From Arthrobacter pascens (GTDB taxonomy: Bacteria > Actinomycetota > Actinomycetes > Actinomycetales > Micrococcaceae), in the NCBI RefSeq assembly GCF_017052465.1, contig NZ_JAFHKT010000119.1, forward strand, positions 1 through 64,000: a DNA stretch of 64,000 nt, given 5' to 3'. The notes beneath the pieces are model-generated. The model saw nothing but the letters and a program-made list of their open reading frames with translations. It did not search any database and had not been told where the DNA came from. The first letter of the stretch is position 1. The number at the start of each line of letters is the position of its first letter. The position numbers and the translations under genes are program-made. Shown here piece after piece: positions 52,306 through 61,133 of this stretch.

Positions 52306-53272
52306 TTGCTGTTCTGGCGTCTGTTCATCATCAACGGGTTGCTCTTCGCGATCGGCACGCTCGTGTTGGCGCTCTCGCCGGCGACGGTGTCCTCGCCCGT
52401 GCTGCTCACCGAGGTACCGGTCCTGCTCATCGGCCTTGCTCTCATCCTTGCCGCGAACGCAGCCCTGGTGCGGGCCAGCCTGGCGCCGCTGGACGCGCTG
52501 ACGAGTGTGATGCGCCGGGTGGGCCTGCTGCGGCGCGGTGGCGATCGGGCGACCGAGGCCGGCAACGGCGACCTCGGACACCTGATCCGGACCTTCAATG
52601 AGATGCTGGACCGCCTGGAGGCGGAGAACAGCGCGAGCAGCGCCCTCGCGTTGGCTGCGCAGGAGGGGGAGCGTCAGCGGATTTCGCGGGAACTGCACGA
52701 CCAGATCGGCCAGAGCCTGACTGTTGCTCTCCTCAGCCTCAAGCGCGTTGTCGACCGATCTCCCGACGATCTCCGGGAGGAGAGCCTCGTGGCCCAGGAA
52801 GCGGTCCGGGCGAGCCTGGAGGAGGTCCGGCAAGTGGCGCAGCGGCTGCGCCCGGGCGTGCTCGCCGACCTTGGCCTGCGGAGCGCGCTGAGTTCGCTGG
52901 GCTCGGAGTTCTCCCGCTCGAGCGGGATCCCGGTGACGTGGGAGCTCGATGACGTGGGAGCTCGATGACGAGCTCCCCGAGCTCAGCAGGGAGGTCGAGT
53001 TGGTGCTTTACCGCATCGCGCAGGAGGCGCTCACCAATGTCGCCCGGCACGCGCACGCGACACGAGTCGATTTCGCGCTCACCTCGTCGACGACGGGGCT
53101 CACCCTGCGGATTCTCGACGACGGGCGGGGCGGCGACCTCCGCGTGGGCGCGGGCATCCGGGGGATGCGCGAACGCGCGCTGCTCATCGGTGCCGAGTTG
53201 ACGGTTGCCGCACGGCCGAGCGGGGGGACCGACGTTTGCCTCGTCGTTCCCGGCCCCGCGGCAGGGAGCTGA
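52306..53272 (+). pseudogene. NarL-system sensor histidine kinase split by a 16-bp tandem duplication
   Basis: The 5' part starts with two membrane helices (LLFAIGTLVLAL and LLIGLALILAANAALV), a HAMP-like linker and the HisKA_3 box RQRISRELHDQIGQSL with the phospho-His. It stops at 52968 shortly after IPVTWELDDVGAR. The 3' part resumes in another frame as WELDDELPELSREVELVLYR with the HATPase N box (EALTNVARHAHA) and G boxes (DDGRGG, GAGIRGMRERA). A 16-bp duplication at 52935-52966 explains the shift exactly. Its response regulator follows and is also broken. Confidence 0.85.
52935..52966 (+). repeat. Perfect 16-bp tandem duplication inside the kinase gene
   Basis: The unit GACGTGGGAGCTCGAT occupies 52935-52950 and 52951-52966 with no mismatch. 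Removing one copy restores a single reading frame through the kinase. Such a duplication could revert by slippage. Confidence 0.95.
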
Positions 53273-53276
53273 ACTG

Positions 53277-53929
53277 ATGGCCGAACCCACGCATCCTGCT
53301 CGCGGACGATCACGCGCTGGTCCGCCGCGGCCTTCGCCTGATCCTCGACGCGGAACCAAGACCTCACCGTCGTGGCCGAGGCCGCCGACGGCACAGAGGC
53401 CGTCGCCGCCGCGACCGCGGGCGGGGTGGACCTCGCTGTTCTCGACATCGCCATGCCCCAGATGACCGGCATCCAGGCGGCGCGGCAAATATCGCGGAGC
53501 GCACCCGACGTGCGGATCCTCATCCTGTCGATGTACGACAATGAGCAGTACTTCTTCGAAGCGCTGCGCGCCGGGGCCTCGGGCTATGTGCTCAAGTCGG
53601 TCGCTGACCGAGACCTCATCGAGGCGTGCCGGGCAGCGATGCGCGGGGAGTCGTTCCTCTACCCCGGCGCGGTCACTGCGCTCATCCGCGACTACCTGGA
53701 GCGGGACCGCCGTGGCGACCGGATGCCGCAGAGCATCCTCACGCCCCGCGAGGAACAGATTACGAAGCTCGTCGCAGAGGGGAACTCCGCTAAGGAGATC
53801 GCCGAGATCCTCAGGATCAGCGTGAAGACCGTCGATCGCCACCGGGCTAACGTCCTGCAGAAGCTGGGGTTGCGCGACCGGCTGGACCTCACACGGTTCG
53901 CCATCCGCACCGGGCTCATCGAGCCGTAA
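53277..53929 (+). pseudogene. NarL/FixJ-type response regulator with two frameshifts near the start
   Basis: From 53372 an open frame encodes the receiver (DLAVLDIAMPQMTGIQAARQ with phospho-Asp) and the LuxR-type HTH (LTPREEQITKLVAEGNSAKE, DRHRANVLQKLGLRDRLDL). The beginning of the receiver, expected as ILLADDHALVRRGLRLILDAEP, is read in a different frame at about 53290-53355, and the start ATG at 53277 in a third. Two small indels (near 53288 and 53358) explain this. The product would lack the acidic pocket. It is the partner of the split kinase. Confidence 0.8.
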
Positions 53930-54012
53930 TCCGGGTCTCCGGGGGAGTGATGCTGATGGAGCAGGTATTTAGTGGACGTGGGGCAGCCGTGGCCTGAGAC
54001 GTGTTGGCTGCC

Positions 54013-54276
54013 TCAAACGAGGTTTGGTGCGCTGGCCAGGATGTAATCGGTCGCGGCTGGACCAGTCATCGCAAGGCGGTTGCTCGAGGGACTGATGCCA
54101 TGCCGCTCCTTGAGCGCTGTGAACAAGGCTCCCGGCGACGCGATGGGGGAGTGACTCACCATGCACCAACTCGTGTAGAGACCGTACAGGGAGTCGGGCC
54201 CGAGCCCGGCTCCTGCTTCCCGATCGGCGGCAATGGCCTCGTAGAGAAACCGGTCGAAGTATGGGGTGGAAGTCAT
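54013..54276 (-). CDS. Small conserved actinobacterial protein
   Basis: The 87-residue product contains LYGLYTSWCMVSHSPIASPGALFTALKERHGI, then RLAMTGPAATDYILASAP. This resembles a C-terminal module (TSWC...LRMTGPAAADYILAS) found in small Arthrobacter and phage or plasmid primase-related proteins. The function is unknown and the ribosome binding site is weak. It could be a remnant of a longer protein. Confidence 0.55.
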   Translation of the reverse strand: MTSTPYFDRFLYEAIAADREAGAGLGPDSLYGLYTSWCMVSHSPIASPGALFTALKERHGISPSSNRLAMTGPAATDYILASAPNLV

Positions 54277-54396
54277 GTGCGCTCGTTTCAGAGGTTGTTT
54301 ATTGTTTTCGGTCTCGCGTCCGGTGTCGCCCGCGGGGTAGGCCTAATCGGTCCGGCGACATTGGTTGTTCGGAGCGGAGACGGCTGCGGATGGGGT

Positions 54397-55209
54397 TCAG
54401 GTCAAATTATCGAAGTCTCCTCGCGCCCAAGCAGCGTGCCGTTGGGCGGAATCGTGCAGGACGGCCTTGGCACCGGACGGGATTACGTTGTTGAAGTTGC
54501 CGTAGATCCGGTCGAACTTGAGCTCTCCAAGTTGCGCGGCGATTCGCAACGCCACCGCGCCGGATAGCGGCAAATGATTCGGGTAGCTGCGCATGAAGGC
54601 GATGGAGCTGCGGTCTGGATTCGGATACACGCTGTCACCGGTCAGCAGGACTCCTTTGCCATCCGCTCCTGCAGCCCAGTGCACCACCGCGCTGCCCGGG
54701 AAGTGCCCACCGGTCTGGTGCAGTGTCAATCCTTCGGCGATAGTTTGACTGCCGGACCAGTATTCGATGATTGGATCGTGGCGCCCCAGCCAGCGGCGGT
54801 CCGCATCTGCCACAAGTACAGGGACGCCTCCGAGCCGATGCGACCATTCGACCTGCACACCGAACATGTGTGGATGGCTGGCGGCGATCGCCAGGACCGA
54901 ACCTCGCTCGAGCACGGCCTTCACAGCGTTGTCATCGACGTAGCCGACCGGATCCCACAGCAGCGAACCTTCGCGTGTCACCACGAGCTGAGCGGTCTGG
55001 CCGATCCCGACTTTTGGCTCCGTCTTGATCCCGATCAGTCCTGGTTCGTTCTCCTTGAACAATGTCTGCTGTCCCTCCTGCGCCAGCCCGTCCAGTGTGA
55101 GCCACTTTTGTCCGTCCTCGGGCACGTACTGCCGCTCATCGGTGCAGATCGGGCAGAGCTCCGGGGTAGGTTCATCGCGTTCGACGGCGCAGGTTGCGCA
55201 GATCAGCAT
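54397..55209 (-). CDS. MBL-fold metallohydrolase with N-terminal zinc ribbon
   Basis: The 270-residue protein starts at 55209. The first 25 residues hold two CxxC pairs (CATC, CPIC), a zinc-ribbon or rubredoxin-like knuckle. The metallo-beta-lactamase fold follows: LLWDPVGYVDDNAVKAVLER, then the metal motif ASHPHMFG (reduced from HxHxDH), QTGGHFPGSAVVHW and LLTGDSVYPNPDR. The reduced metal motif suggests only one metal or none. The family hydrolyses thioesters, esters or lactones. Confidence 0.8.
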   Translation of the reverse strand: MLICATCAVERDEPTPELCPICTDERQYVPEDGQKWLTLDGLAQEGQQTLFKENEPGLIGIKTEPKVGIGQTAQLVVTREGSLLWDPVGYVDDNAVKAVLERGSVLAIAASHPHMFGVQVEWSHRLGGVPVLVADADRRWLGRHDPIIEYWSGSQTIAEGLTLHQTGGHFPGSAVVHWAAGADGKGVLLTGDSVYPNPDRSSIAFMRSYPNHLPLSGAVALRIAAQLGELKFDRIYGNFNNVIPSGAKAVLHDSAQRHAAWARGDFDNLT

Positions 55210-55378
55210 GGGTGGTCCCTTCTCAGCGTATTGTGTCCTGCTTTCCGCCCTCTTCACCTTGGGCCGTGGGCTGGCGTGCCCAGAATATGGCACGCGAAAG
55301 TCTCCTAGGAAGAGGATCCTTGCGGTACCAATGGAGTTGGCAGGCCAATCGTTCTCATTGGCACCCGGCCCCAGAGTG

Positions 55379-55765
55379 TCATGCAGCATCCGATCCGTAT
55401 GGACGCGTGATCGCCTCGAGGAAATGCCCGTCAGGATCCGCGAAGTAGACGCCACGTCCGCCGTCGTTGTGGTTGATCTGCTGCGGGCGGGACCGTCCCG
55501 GGTCCGCCCAGTAGGGGATGCCGTGGGCCTGGATCCTCGCGAAGATTCCGTCGAAGTCCTCCTCGCTGACCAGGAAGGCGTAGTGCTGCGGGGAGATGGG
55601 CCGGTCCGCCGTGGCGAAATCGAGGGCCACTCCGTGGTCGAGGGGTACGGTCATGAAAGACCACATGGCTTGGGGTTTCGGCAGTCCGAGCACGGTCGCC
55701 AGGAACTCCGCCGAGCGGCGCTTGTCCGTTGCGTAGACGATGGTGTGGTTGAAAGCGACCGTCAT
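55379..55765 (-). CDS. VOC (glyoxalase/bleomycin-resistance) family protein
   Basis: The 128-residue two-module VOC protein starts at 55765 after GAGGAGG. It shows FNHTIVYATDKRRSAEFLATVLGLP, VALDFAT, HYAFLVSEEDFDGIFARIQA and GVYFADPDGHFLEAIT. The typical metal ligands (His in FNHT, His in QHYAF, Glu in HFLEAI) are present. Members are glyoxalases, dioxygenases or drug-binding proteins; the specific activity is unknown. It shares direction with the MBL-fold gene, 169 bases apart. Confidence 0.88.
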   Translation of the reverse strand: MTVAFNHTIVYATDKRRSAEFLATVLGLPKPQAMWSFMTVPLDHGVALDFATADRPISPQHYAFLVSEEDFDGIFARIQAHGIPYWADPGRSRPQQINHNDGGRGVYFADPDGHFLEAITRPYGSDAA

Positions 55766-55864
55766 GGTGACCTCCTCGGGTGTTTTGTCTGCGACCATCT
55801 ACGTCCAGCGCTCTTCAGATTTCAAGAGCGCCTATGTGGATTGTTGCTACTACGACAGGTCTGA

Positions 55865-56668
55865 TTAGGCCTTGGCGACCGGCAGCACCAGCATGTAGCC
55901 GGTCGGCAGATTGCTGCTCCAACGTCGTGGCTCGCGGACGACGAACTGCGTCGCCAACTGCTCGGGGGTGAGCAGGGCGTTGGGCGCGGGGGATGGTCCC
56001 CACTGCTGGTCGCCGTAAGGGTAGAGCGGATCTTGGACGCGGATGCCGGTGACCGAGAACTTCGGGAACTGGTCGGGATCACCGAGCGACGTGAAGCCGC
56101 TCATCACCCATACGTGGCGACCGCGCCACATGACGAGCCCGACCGGCCGGCCCGTGTCGGCGATGGCTCGCGCCGCGGTCCGCAGCGTTTCGCCGTAGTC
56201 AGCGATACTGACGACGGCGTAAGGCCCCATCCCTACCTCGGTCAGCACCTTCGCCCAACCCAAGGGGTTGGCACCGTTGAACGAGTTGGACGACCGTGCC
56301 CGGGCCATCTCCCACAGTTGGCCCTGCTGAACGCGATCGGCCCACGTGCCGCCCCCCGTGTCGTCGGTGACGTTGTGCATGATCTGGATGCTCGCTGCCA
56401 CACACCAGTCAAAGGTGTACTGCGGCACGAAGTCCCCCTCCTGATAGAGGTTGAGCGCGAACGCCCGTGGCACCGGGGTCGGGGTGGGGGACGGGGGCCG
56501 GTGAGGGGCGGGGACGTCCTCGCGGGCGGCCGGCGGGGCCGAGGAGGTCTGGATCGGTCGATCGGTGGCGGCCTCATCGAGTCTGATCGCGGGCGCGCAG
56601 CCCGAGAGGAGGGTCGCGGGGATGACGAACCAGGCCAGAAGACGGAGCTGGGCACCGATCATGGTCAA
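55865..56668 (-). CDS. Lipoprotein with papain-like/C39-type cysteine-peptidase fold
   Basis: The 267-residue protein has signal and lipobox LLSGC (Cys24), a Pro/Thr-rich linker (about 40-67), and a C39-like peptidase domain. The candidate catalytic triad is Cys89 in TFDWCVAASIQIM, His185 in RGRHVWVMSGF and Asp213 in RVQDPLYPYG. Peptidases of this kind cut bacteriocin leaders or cell-wall peptides; a non-peptidase role is possible. It is anchored outside the membrane. The nearest genes (pheA, VOC) are unrelated. Confidence 0.72.
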   Translation of the reverse strand: MTMIGAQLRLLAWFVIPATLLSGCAPAIRLDEAATDRPIQTSSAPPAAREDVPAPHRPPSPTPTPVPRAFALNLYQEGDFVPQYTFDWCVAASIQIMHNVTDDTGGGTWADRVQQGQLWEMARARSSNSFNGANPLGWAKVLTEVGMGPYAVVSIADYGETLRTAARAIADTGRPVGLVMWRGRHVWVMSGFTSLGDPDQFPKFSVTGIRVQDPLYPYGDQQWGPSPAPNALLTPEQLATQFVVREPRRWSSNLPTGYMLVLPVAKA

Positions 56669-56755
56669 TCCAGTTTATCGCGACGCACCGGGAATGCGTC
56701 GTGCAGGGGCGGCACCCCTGAAACGGAACATTCGCCGTCCCTCCAAGCAGGTAGG

Positions 56756-57613
56756 TCAGTCGTTCGCTGCCTCCCCGGTCCTGAACTCGGCGGCGGCATA
56801 CACACCCAGGATCCTGACCTCGGTGGTGAAGAACTCCAGTTCCTCCAAGGCCAGCTGCAACGGCAGGTCCGCGGGGTGGCCCTCGACATCGGCCATGAAC
56901 ATGGTGGCAGCAAACTCGTTGCCCACCATGTAGCTCTCCAGCCGGGTCATGTTCACGCCGTTGGTGGCAAAACCGCCAAGGGCCTTGTAGAGCGCGGACG
57001 GGACATTCCGGACGCGGAACACGAAACTGGTCACTGCCGGTCCGGGCAACTCGTGCCGGGTCGGCAGTTCCGCTTCCCGCGCTAGAACCACAAATCGGGT
57101 GGTGTTGGACGGGTCGTCCTCGACGCGAGAGGCCAGCACTTCCAGGCCATAGATCTGGGCCGCGAGCGGGGGAGCGAGGGAGAGTTTGGCGGGGTCGTTC
57201 CACTCCCGCACTTCGCGGGCAGATCCCGCAGTGTCGCCGGCGATGACGGGGCGCAATCCTGCTTCGCGGATCAGGCGCCGGCACTGGCCCAGGGCGTGAA
57301 TGTGGCTGTGGACCTCGGTGGCAGCGTCGATGGTGCTGCCGGGGATGCCAAGCAGGTCGAAGTGGATAGGCAGAAAGAACTCGCCGACGATCTGCAGCTG
57401 GGACTCGGGGAGCAGGATGTGGATATCCGCCACCCGACCGGCGATCGAGTTCTCGATCGGAATCATGGCCAGATCCGCCTCGCCGCTGGCCACCAGTTCA
57501 AAGACGTCCTCGAAGCTGGCGCACGGAACGCTTTCCAGTACGGGGAACATCTGCTTGCAGGCGATATGGGAGTTGGCGCCGGGCTCACCCTGGTACGCAA
57601 TCTTTTGGGTCAC
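56756..57613 (-). CDS. pheA: Prephenate dehydratase
   Basis: The 285-residue enzyme of phenylalanine synthesis converts prephenate to phenylpyruvate. The dehydratase domain shows IAYQGEPGANSHIA, FEDVFELVASGEADLAMIPI, ENSIAGRV and the catalytic TRF in NTTRFVVLA. A C-terminal ACT domain (TSFVFRVRNVPSALYKALGG, MTRLES) senses phenylalanine. The GTG at 57613 starts the conserved region; an in-frame ATG at 57673 would add 20 poorly conserved residues. No chorismate mutase domain is fused, as expected in actinobacteria. Confidence 0.93.
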   Translation of the reverse strand: MTQKIAYQGEPGANSHIACKQMFPVLESVPCASFEDVFELVASGEADLAMIPIENSIAGRVADIHILLPESQLQIVGEFFLPIHFDLLGIPGSTIDAATEVHSHIHALGQCRRLIREAGLRPVIAGDTAGSAREVREWNDPAKLSLAPPLAAQIYGLEVLASRVEDDPSNTTRFVVLAREAELPTRHELPGPAVTSFVFRVRNVPSALYKALGGFATNGVNMTRLESYMVGNEFAATMFMADVEGHPADLPLQLALEELEFFTTEVRILGVYAAAEFRTGEAAND

Positions 57614-57803
57614 GCTCCGTATGGTTTCACGACCCAACCCCGCCCACCCAAACCGGGTCGCACCGAAGGTCACCAGGATCCTTCGAAGTCCATTGTTCGG
57701 CGCACCGGTCGAATCTATACTGGCGACACCGCGAGCTGTTCGAGATCGAATCCACTACAGGACCAGGTGTACCAAACCCCGATGGAACGGAAGCAGCAGA
57801 CCG

Positions 57804-59225
57804 ATGAGCACAGGGCATCAGGCGGACCAGGACGGCGAAAAGGACCGCGTCCTGCAGGAGTTGCGCAGGCACCTGGCAGGCTCGGTGATCGAGCCGCAGG
57901 ATCCGTTGTATGACGAGGCCCGGGCGGTATGGAACGGCATGATTGACGTGCGTCCGCGGGCCGTCATCCGGGCGGGAGCCGTGGGAGACATCGATCCCGT
58001 CCTGCAGGCAGCCCGGCGCACCGGCCTGCCCCTTGCCGTACGCGGGGGCGGGCACAACATCGCCGGCCATGGCACTGTCGAAGGCGGTCTCGTGCTGGAT
58101 CTCGGCCAATTGCGCGGGGTGGACGTCGATGTGGAACACCGGCTCGTAACCGTCGAGCCCGGGGCGACCCTGGCAGACGTGGACCGGGCCACCGCAACGC
58201 ACGGACTGGCCGTGCCGCTTGGGGTGATCAGCGCCACAGGGGTTGCCGGACTGACCCTCGGCGGAGGGGTGGGCTGGCTGACCCGGTCCAACGGTCTGAG
58301 CCTGGACAACCTGGACTCCGCCGATGTCATCACCGCCACCGGAGAGCACCTGCACGCCAGCGAGCAGCAGAACCCCGAGCTGTTCTGGGGGTTGCGCGGC
58401 GGGGGCGGGAACTTCGGCGTGGTCTCGTCCTTCACCTTCCGCGCCCGGCCGCTGCCCGCTGCCGTACTGGGTGGAAATTTCTTCTACCGCCCGACCCGCT
58501 GGAAGTGCGCGCTGAGAGCCTTCGATCGGTGGACGCAGGATCTGCCCGAGGAGATGAACCCGATTGTCTCCTTCCTGGTGCTCCCGCCCGACTTCGAGAT
58601 GGGCGAGGAGCCGTGGATGATCATCGGCTTCGCTTGGGCTTCGCAGAACCACCAGCCCGGGCTCGAGCTGATCGGGCAGCTGCGCGATGCCGCGCCCCCA
58701 GACGAGGAGGAAGTCGGGCCGACCGCCTGGCTGGAGTGGCAGTCTGCCATGGACAGCCTTTTTCCCAAGGGCTCCCGGGGCTACTGGAAGAACGTGTCGT
58801 TCTCCCGGATGGACGAGGTGGCCGTCGACGTTCTGGTCGGTTTCGCCTCTGAGGTGACATGGTCCGGGACCGGGATCGATATCCACCACATGGAAGGGGC
58901 CTTCGGGCGTGTGCCGGAGGAGACCACAGCGTTTCCCAACCGCTCGGCGAAGTACTGGCTGAATATCTACGGCTTCTGGCACGACCCGGCGGAGGACGAG
59001 CGGCTGAGCGCGTTCGCCAGGAACGCCTACGCTCTCATGCAGCCGTTCGGTGAGCACGGCGAGTACGTCAACTTCCTCGGCGCAGAAATCGGACAAGACA
59101 TCATCGGGGCCGCGCGTCAGGCTTACGGGCCGGACACATATGACCGACTGGTGGCACTGAAGAACCGCTTCGACCCGCACAACCTCTTCCGCCTCAACCA
59201 CAACATCGTGCCGACCTCCGCCTGA
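57804..59225 (+). CDS. BBE-type FAD-linked oxidase
   Basis: The 473-residue flavoprotein starts at the ATG at 57804. The PCMH FAD domain has the covalent-His motif VRGGGHNIAGHGTVEGG, the VEPGATLADVD strand, GGGVGWLTRSNG and the LRGGGGNFGVVSSFTF block. The berberine-bridge C-terminal segment is RFDPHNLFRLNHNI. In bicovalent members a Cys follows the second GLxCDN loop; here it reads GLSLDN, so attachment is probably through His only. Family members oxidise alcohols, sugars or alkaloid-like compounds, making H2O2. Divergent from pheA. Confidence 0.9.
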   Translation: MSTGHQADQDGEKDRVLQELRRHLAGSVIEPQDPLYDEARAVWNGMIDVRPRAVIRAGAVGDIDPVLQAARRTGLPLAVRGGGHNIAGHGTVEGGLVLDLGQLRGVDVDVEHRLVTVEPGATLADVDRATATHGLAVPLGVISATGVAGLTLGGGVGWLTRSNGLSLDNLDSADVITATGEHLHASEQQNPELFWGLRGGGGNFGVVSSFTFRARPLPAAVLGGNFFYRPTRWKCALRAFDRWTQDLPEEMNPIVSFLVLPPDFEMGEEPWMIIGFAWASQNHQPGLELIGQLRDAAPPDEEEVGPTAWLEWQSAMDSLFPKGSRGYWKNVSFSRMDEVAVDVLVGFASEVTWSGTGIDIHHMEGAFGRVPEETTAFPNRSAKYWLNIYGFWHDPAEDERLSAFARNAYALMQPFGEHGEYVNFLGAEIGQDIIGAARQAYGPDTYDRLVALKNRFDPHNLFRLNHNIVPTSA

Positions 59226-59284
59226 GACATCGGCGCGGCACGGCAGGCGCTCGGGGTTCGTGGCAGTGCTCCCGCCGCTGCCAG

Positions 59285-59629
59285 TTATGTGAGGGGCAAG
59301 AAGAGGACGGTGTAGATCCCCAGGACGGCGAGGACGACGACGCTCGCTGCGACGGCCGCCGTCGATGCGATGTCCGGGACCATCGCATTCTGTTGGATGC
59401 CGCGGATGGCACTGTGGAGGCGGCGCCTGCGGCTGAGGTTGATGGCCAGGGCGGTCAGGACGGCGGCGGCCACCAGCGTGCCGGCGAACCATCCGTGGTG
59501 GGGCATCCAGCGCAGGAAAATGGCGGCGGCTACCACCAAGGACAAGGTGGTGCGGCCCCAGGCAAGGTCCGTGCGCTCGGGTTGGAGGCCGGCATCGCCG
59601 TGTGTTGGGGTATTGCCCTGTGTCGGCAC
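59285..59629 (-). CDS. DUF202 family membrane protein
   Basis: The 114-residue protein has three membrane helices, with the DUF202 N-terminal motif LQPERTDLAWGRTTLSLVVA. It is the second gene of a DUF202 pair: its start is three bases after the stop of the YidH-like gene. Such pairs are common in actinobacteria; the function is unknown. Confidence 0.85.
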   Translation of the reverse strand: MPTQGNTPTHGDAGLQPERTDLAWGRTTLSLVVAAAIFLRWMPHHGWFAGTLVAAAVLTALAINLSRRRRLHSAIRGIQQNAMVPDIASTAAVAASVVVLAVLGIYTVLFLPLT

Positions 59630-59632
59630 GGG

Positions 59633-60031
59633 TCAGGCGGCGCGGACCAGGACGAAGACGACCATGACGGCCGCGACGAGGGCGCCGCCAGCGGCCAGGA
59701 TGGGTGCGATCCAGGGCAGCGGCAACGGGGTCTTGTGCCGCATGGCACGTTCGACGTTCAGCCAGCGGAAGAACGAACCTCCGCCGATGACGAGGGCGAG
59801 CATCAGCAGGAGCACCGCTATGGTTCTGCGAAGTTCCGGGCCAAAGAGGTCCGCCATGAAGGCCTCGACGGCGACGCCGCCCGCCAGCAAGGCCAGAGAG
59901 GTGCGGATCCAGGCCAGGAAGGTGCGCTCGTTGGCCAGGGTGAACCGTGGATCGGGCTCGGTTCCGCCTAGCAGGATCCGGGCGGAAAGTCCGCTTCGTC
60001 CACCACCGCTCCGGGGGTCAGCATCTGCCAT
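59633..60031 (-). CDS. YidH/DUF202 family membrane protein
   Basis: The 132-residue protein has the YidH signature RFTLANERTFLAWIRTSLALLAGGVAVE followed by two more membrane helices. It is translated just before the second DUF202 gene. The shared pattern (Glu-Arg-Thr-x-Leu-Ala-Trp-x-Arg-Thr) in both partners suggests a hetero-oligomeric membrane protein of unknown role. Confidence 0.88.
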   Translation of the reverse strand: MADADPRSGGGRSGLSARILLGGTEPDPRFTLANERTFLAWIRTSLALLAGGVAVEAFMADLFGPELRRTIAVLLLMLALVIGGGSFFRWLNVERAMRHKTPLPLPWIAPILAAGGALVAAVMVVFVLVRAA

Positions 60032-60063
60032 GTGGGGTTCCCTTGCTGTCGACGGTGCCTGCT

Positions 60064-60575
60064 TCAGTTCAACGCTATGGTGCGAAAGCCTAGTTTGCCG
60101 GAGGAAGATTCTGGCGTGTTTGAGGTGCGTGCCGCGACGCGGTACCGGTTGCAGTAGGACTCGTGGCAGAGGTAGGAGCCGCCGCGCATAACCCTGCCCG
60201 CGCCGATGGTGGGTCCTTGCGGGTTGTCCGCTGGGGAGTTTCGGTAGTACTTGGGCAGGAACCAGTCAGCGCACCATTCCCAGACGTTTCCGGCCATCTC
60301 ATACACAGGCCGTACCCGTTCGCGCGAAGGAGCCGACGGCGGCGGTACCGAGGTGTCCGTCGGCCCGCGTGTTCGATGCGGGGAAGGTGCCTTGCCAGAT
60401 GTTGCAGCGGTGTTGCCCGTCCGGGGTGAGCTCGTTGCCCCAGGGGTACCGCATGCCTTCCAGGCCGCCGCGCGCGGCGTATTCCCATTCGGCTTCGGTG
60501 GGCAGGCGCCTCCCGGCCCACGTGCAGTAGGCGCGGGCGTCGTGGTATGAGACGTGCACCACCGGGTGGTCCGGA
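60064..60575 (-). pseudogene. Formylglycine-generating-enzyme/SUMF1-like gene, broken C-terminal part
   Basis: The sequence [20 protein letters not shown] and [18 protein letters not shown] in one frame, then EMAGNVWEWCADWF and RGGSYLCHESYCNRYRVAAR in another, is the FGE-sulfatase domain, including the Cys-x4-Cys pair that binds copper and is catalytic. Two compensating indels near 60303-60326 disrupt the frame, and everything before the HPVV block is missing. The truncation point coincides with the start of the IclR remnant on the other strand. Confidence 0.85.
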
Positions 60576-60579
60576 ATGT

Positions 60580-60925
60580 CCTGGCATCATTATCGGCCGC
60601 ACAGCGCAGCCGCGTCCTTCGCGACTTGGGTATGCCTGCGGTTACAAAGCAGACCATCGCCTCGCGGCAAGAACTCGAGGCGCAACTTCTGGCAGTGGCA
60701 GAATCTGGCTACGCCACGGTCCGCGGAGAACTCGAGGACGGACTCAACGGCATCGCCGTTCCCATCCGTGGCCACGAGGGAACTGTCATTGGAACTGTCA
60801 GCATCTCGGGTCCGTCTTTCAGGTTCCAACCTGAAAAGCTGCCCGGGTTGATTGACGAGCTTAAAAAGGCCGGCCTAAAAATCAGTGAAAGCATGGGATA
60901 CGTGCACGTTCAAGTCGCTAAGTAA
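60580..60925 (+). pseudogene. IclR-family regulator, C-terminal remnant
   Basis: The frame encodes only the last 115 or so residues of an IclR effector-binding domain: LSAAQRSRVLRDLGMPAVTK, QELEAQLLAVAESGYATVRG, ELEDGLNGIAVPI, GTVSISGPSFRF and KISESMGY. The DNA-binding domain and half the effector domain are absent. It abuts the truncated formylglycine-enzyme gene head to head, so both were cut by one deletion or recombination event. Confidence 0.8.
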
Positions 60926-61133
60926 ACAGGGAAACGCCGGCGCTGAGTCGCTGCGGCCTATTGAACGTCTACTCGCTCCGGGGATAGCATTTCCGGCACA
61001 GGCGTCGAAGCCGCATCTATCGACAACGTGGTGCCGACCAGGCCGTGGCTTGGTTAGACCCGGATGGGAACCCGGCTGTCCTCGGCTGAGGGGCCCAGCG
61101 GACATCGATGTCGATCAGATCGGGGAGACGGCG

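Noticed and set aside
57627..59492. 621-codon minus-strand open frame
   Set aside because: It is antisense to the BBE-type oxidase, which has clear FAD motifs and codon bias; the minus-strand product resembles nothing.
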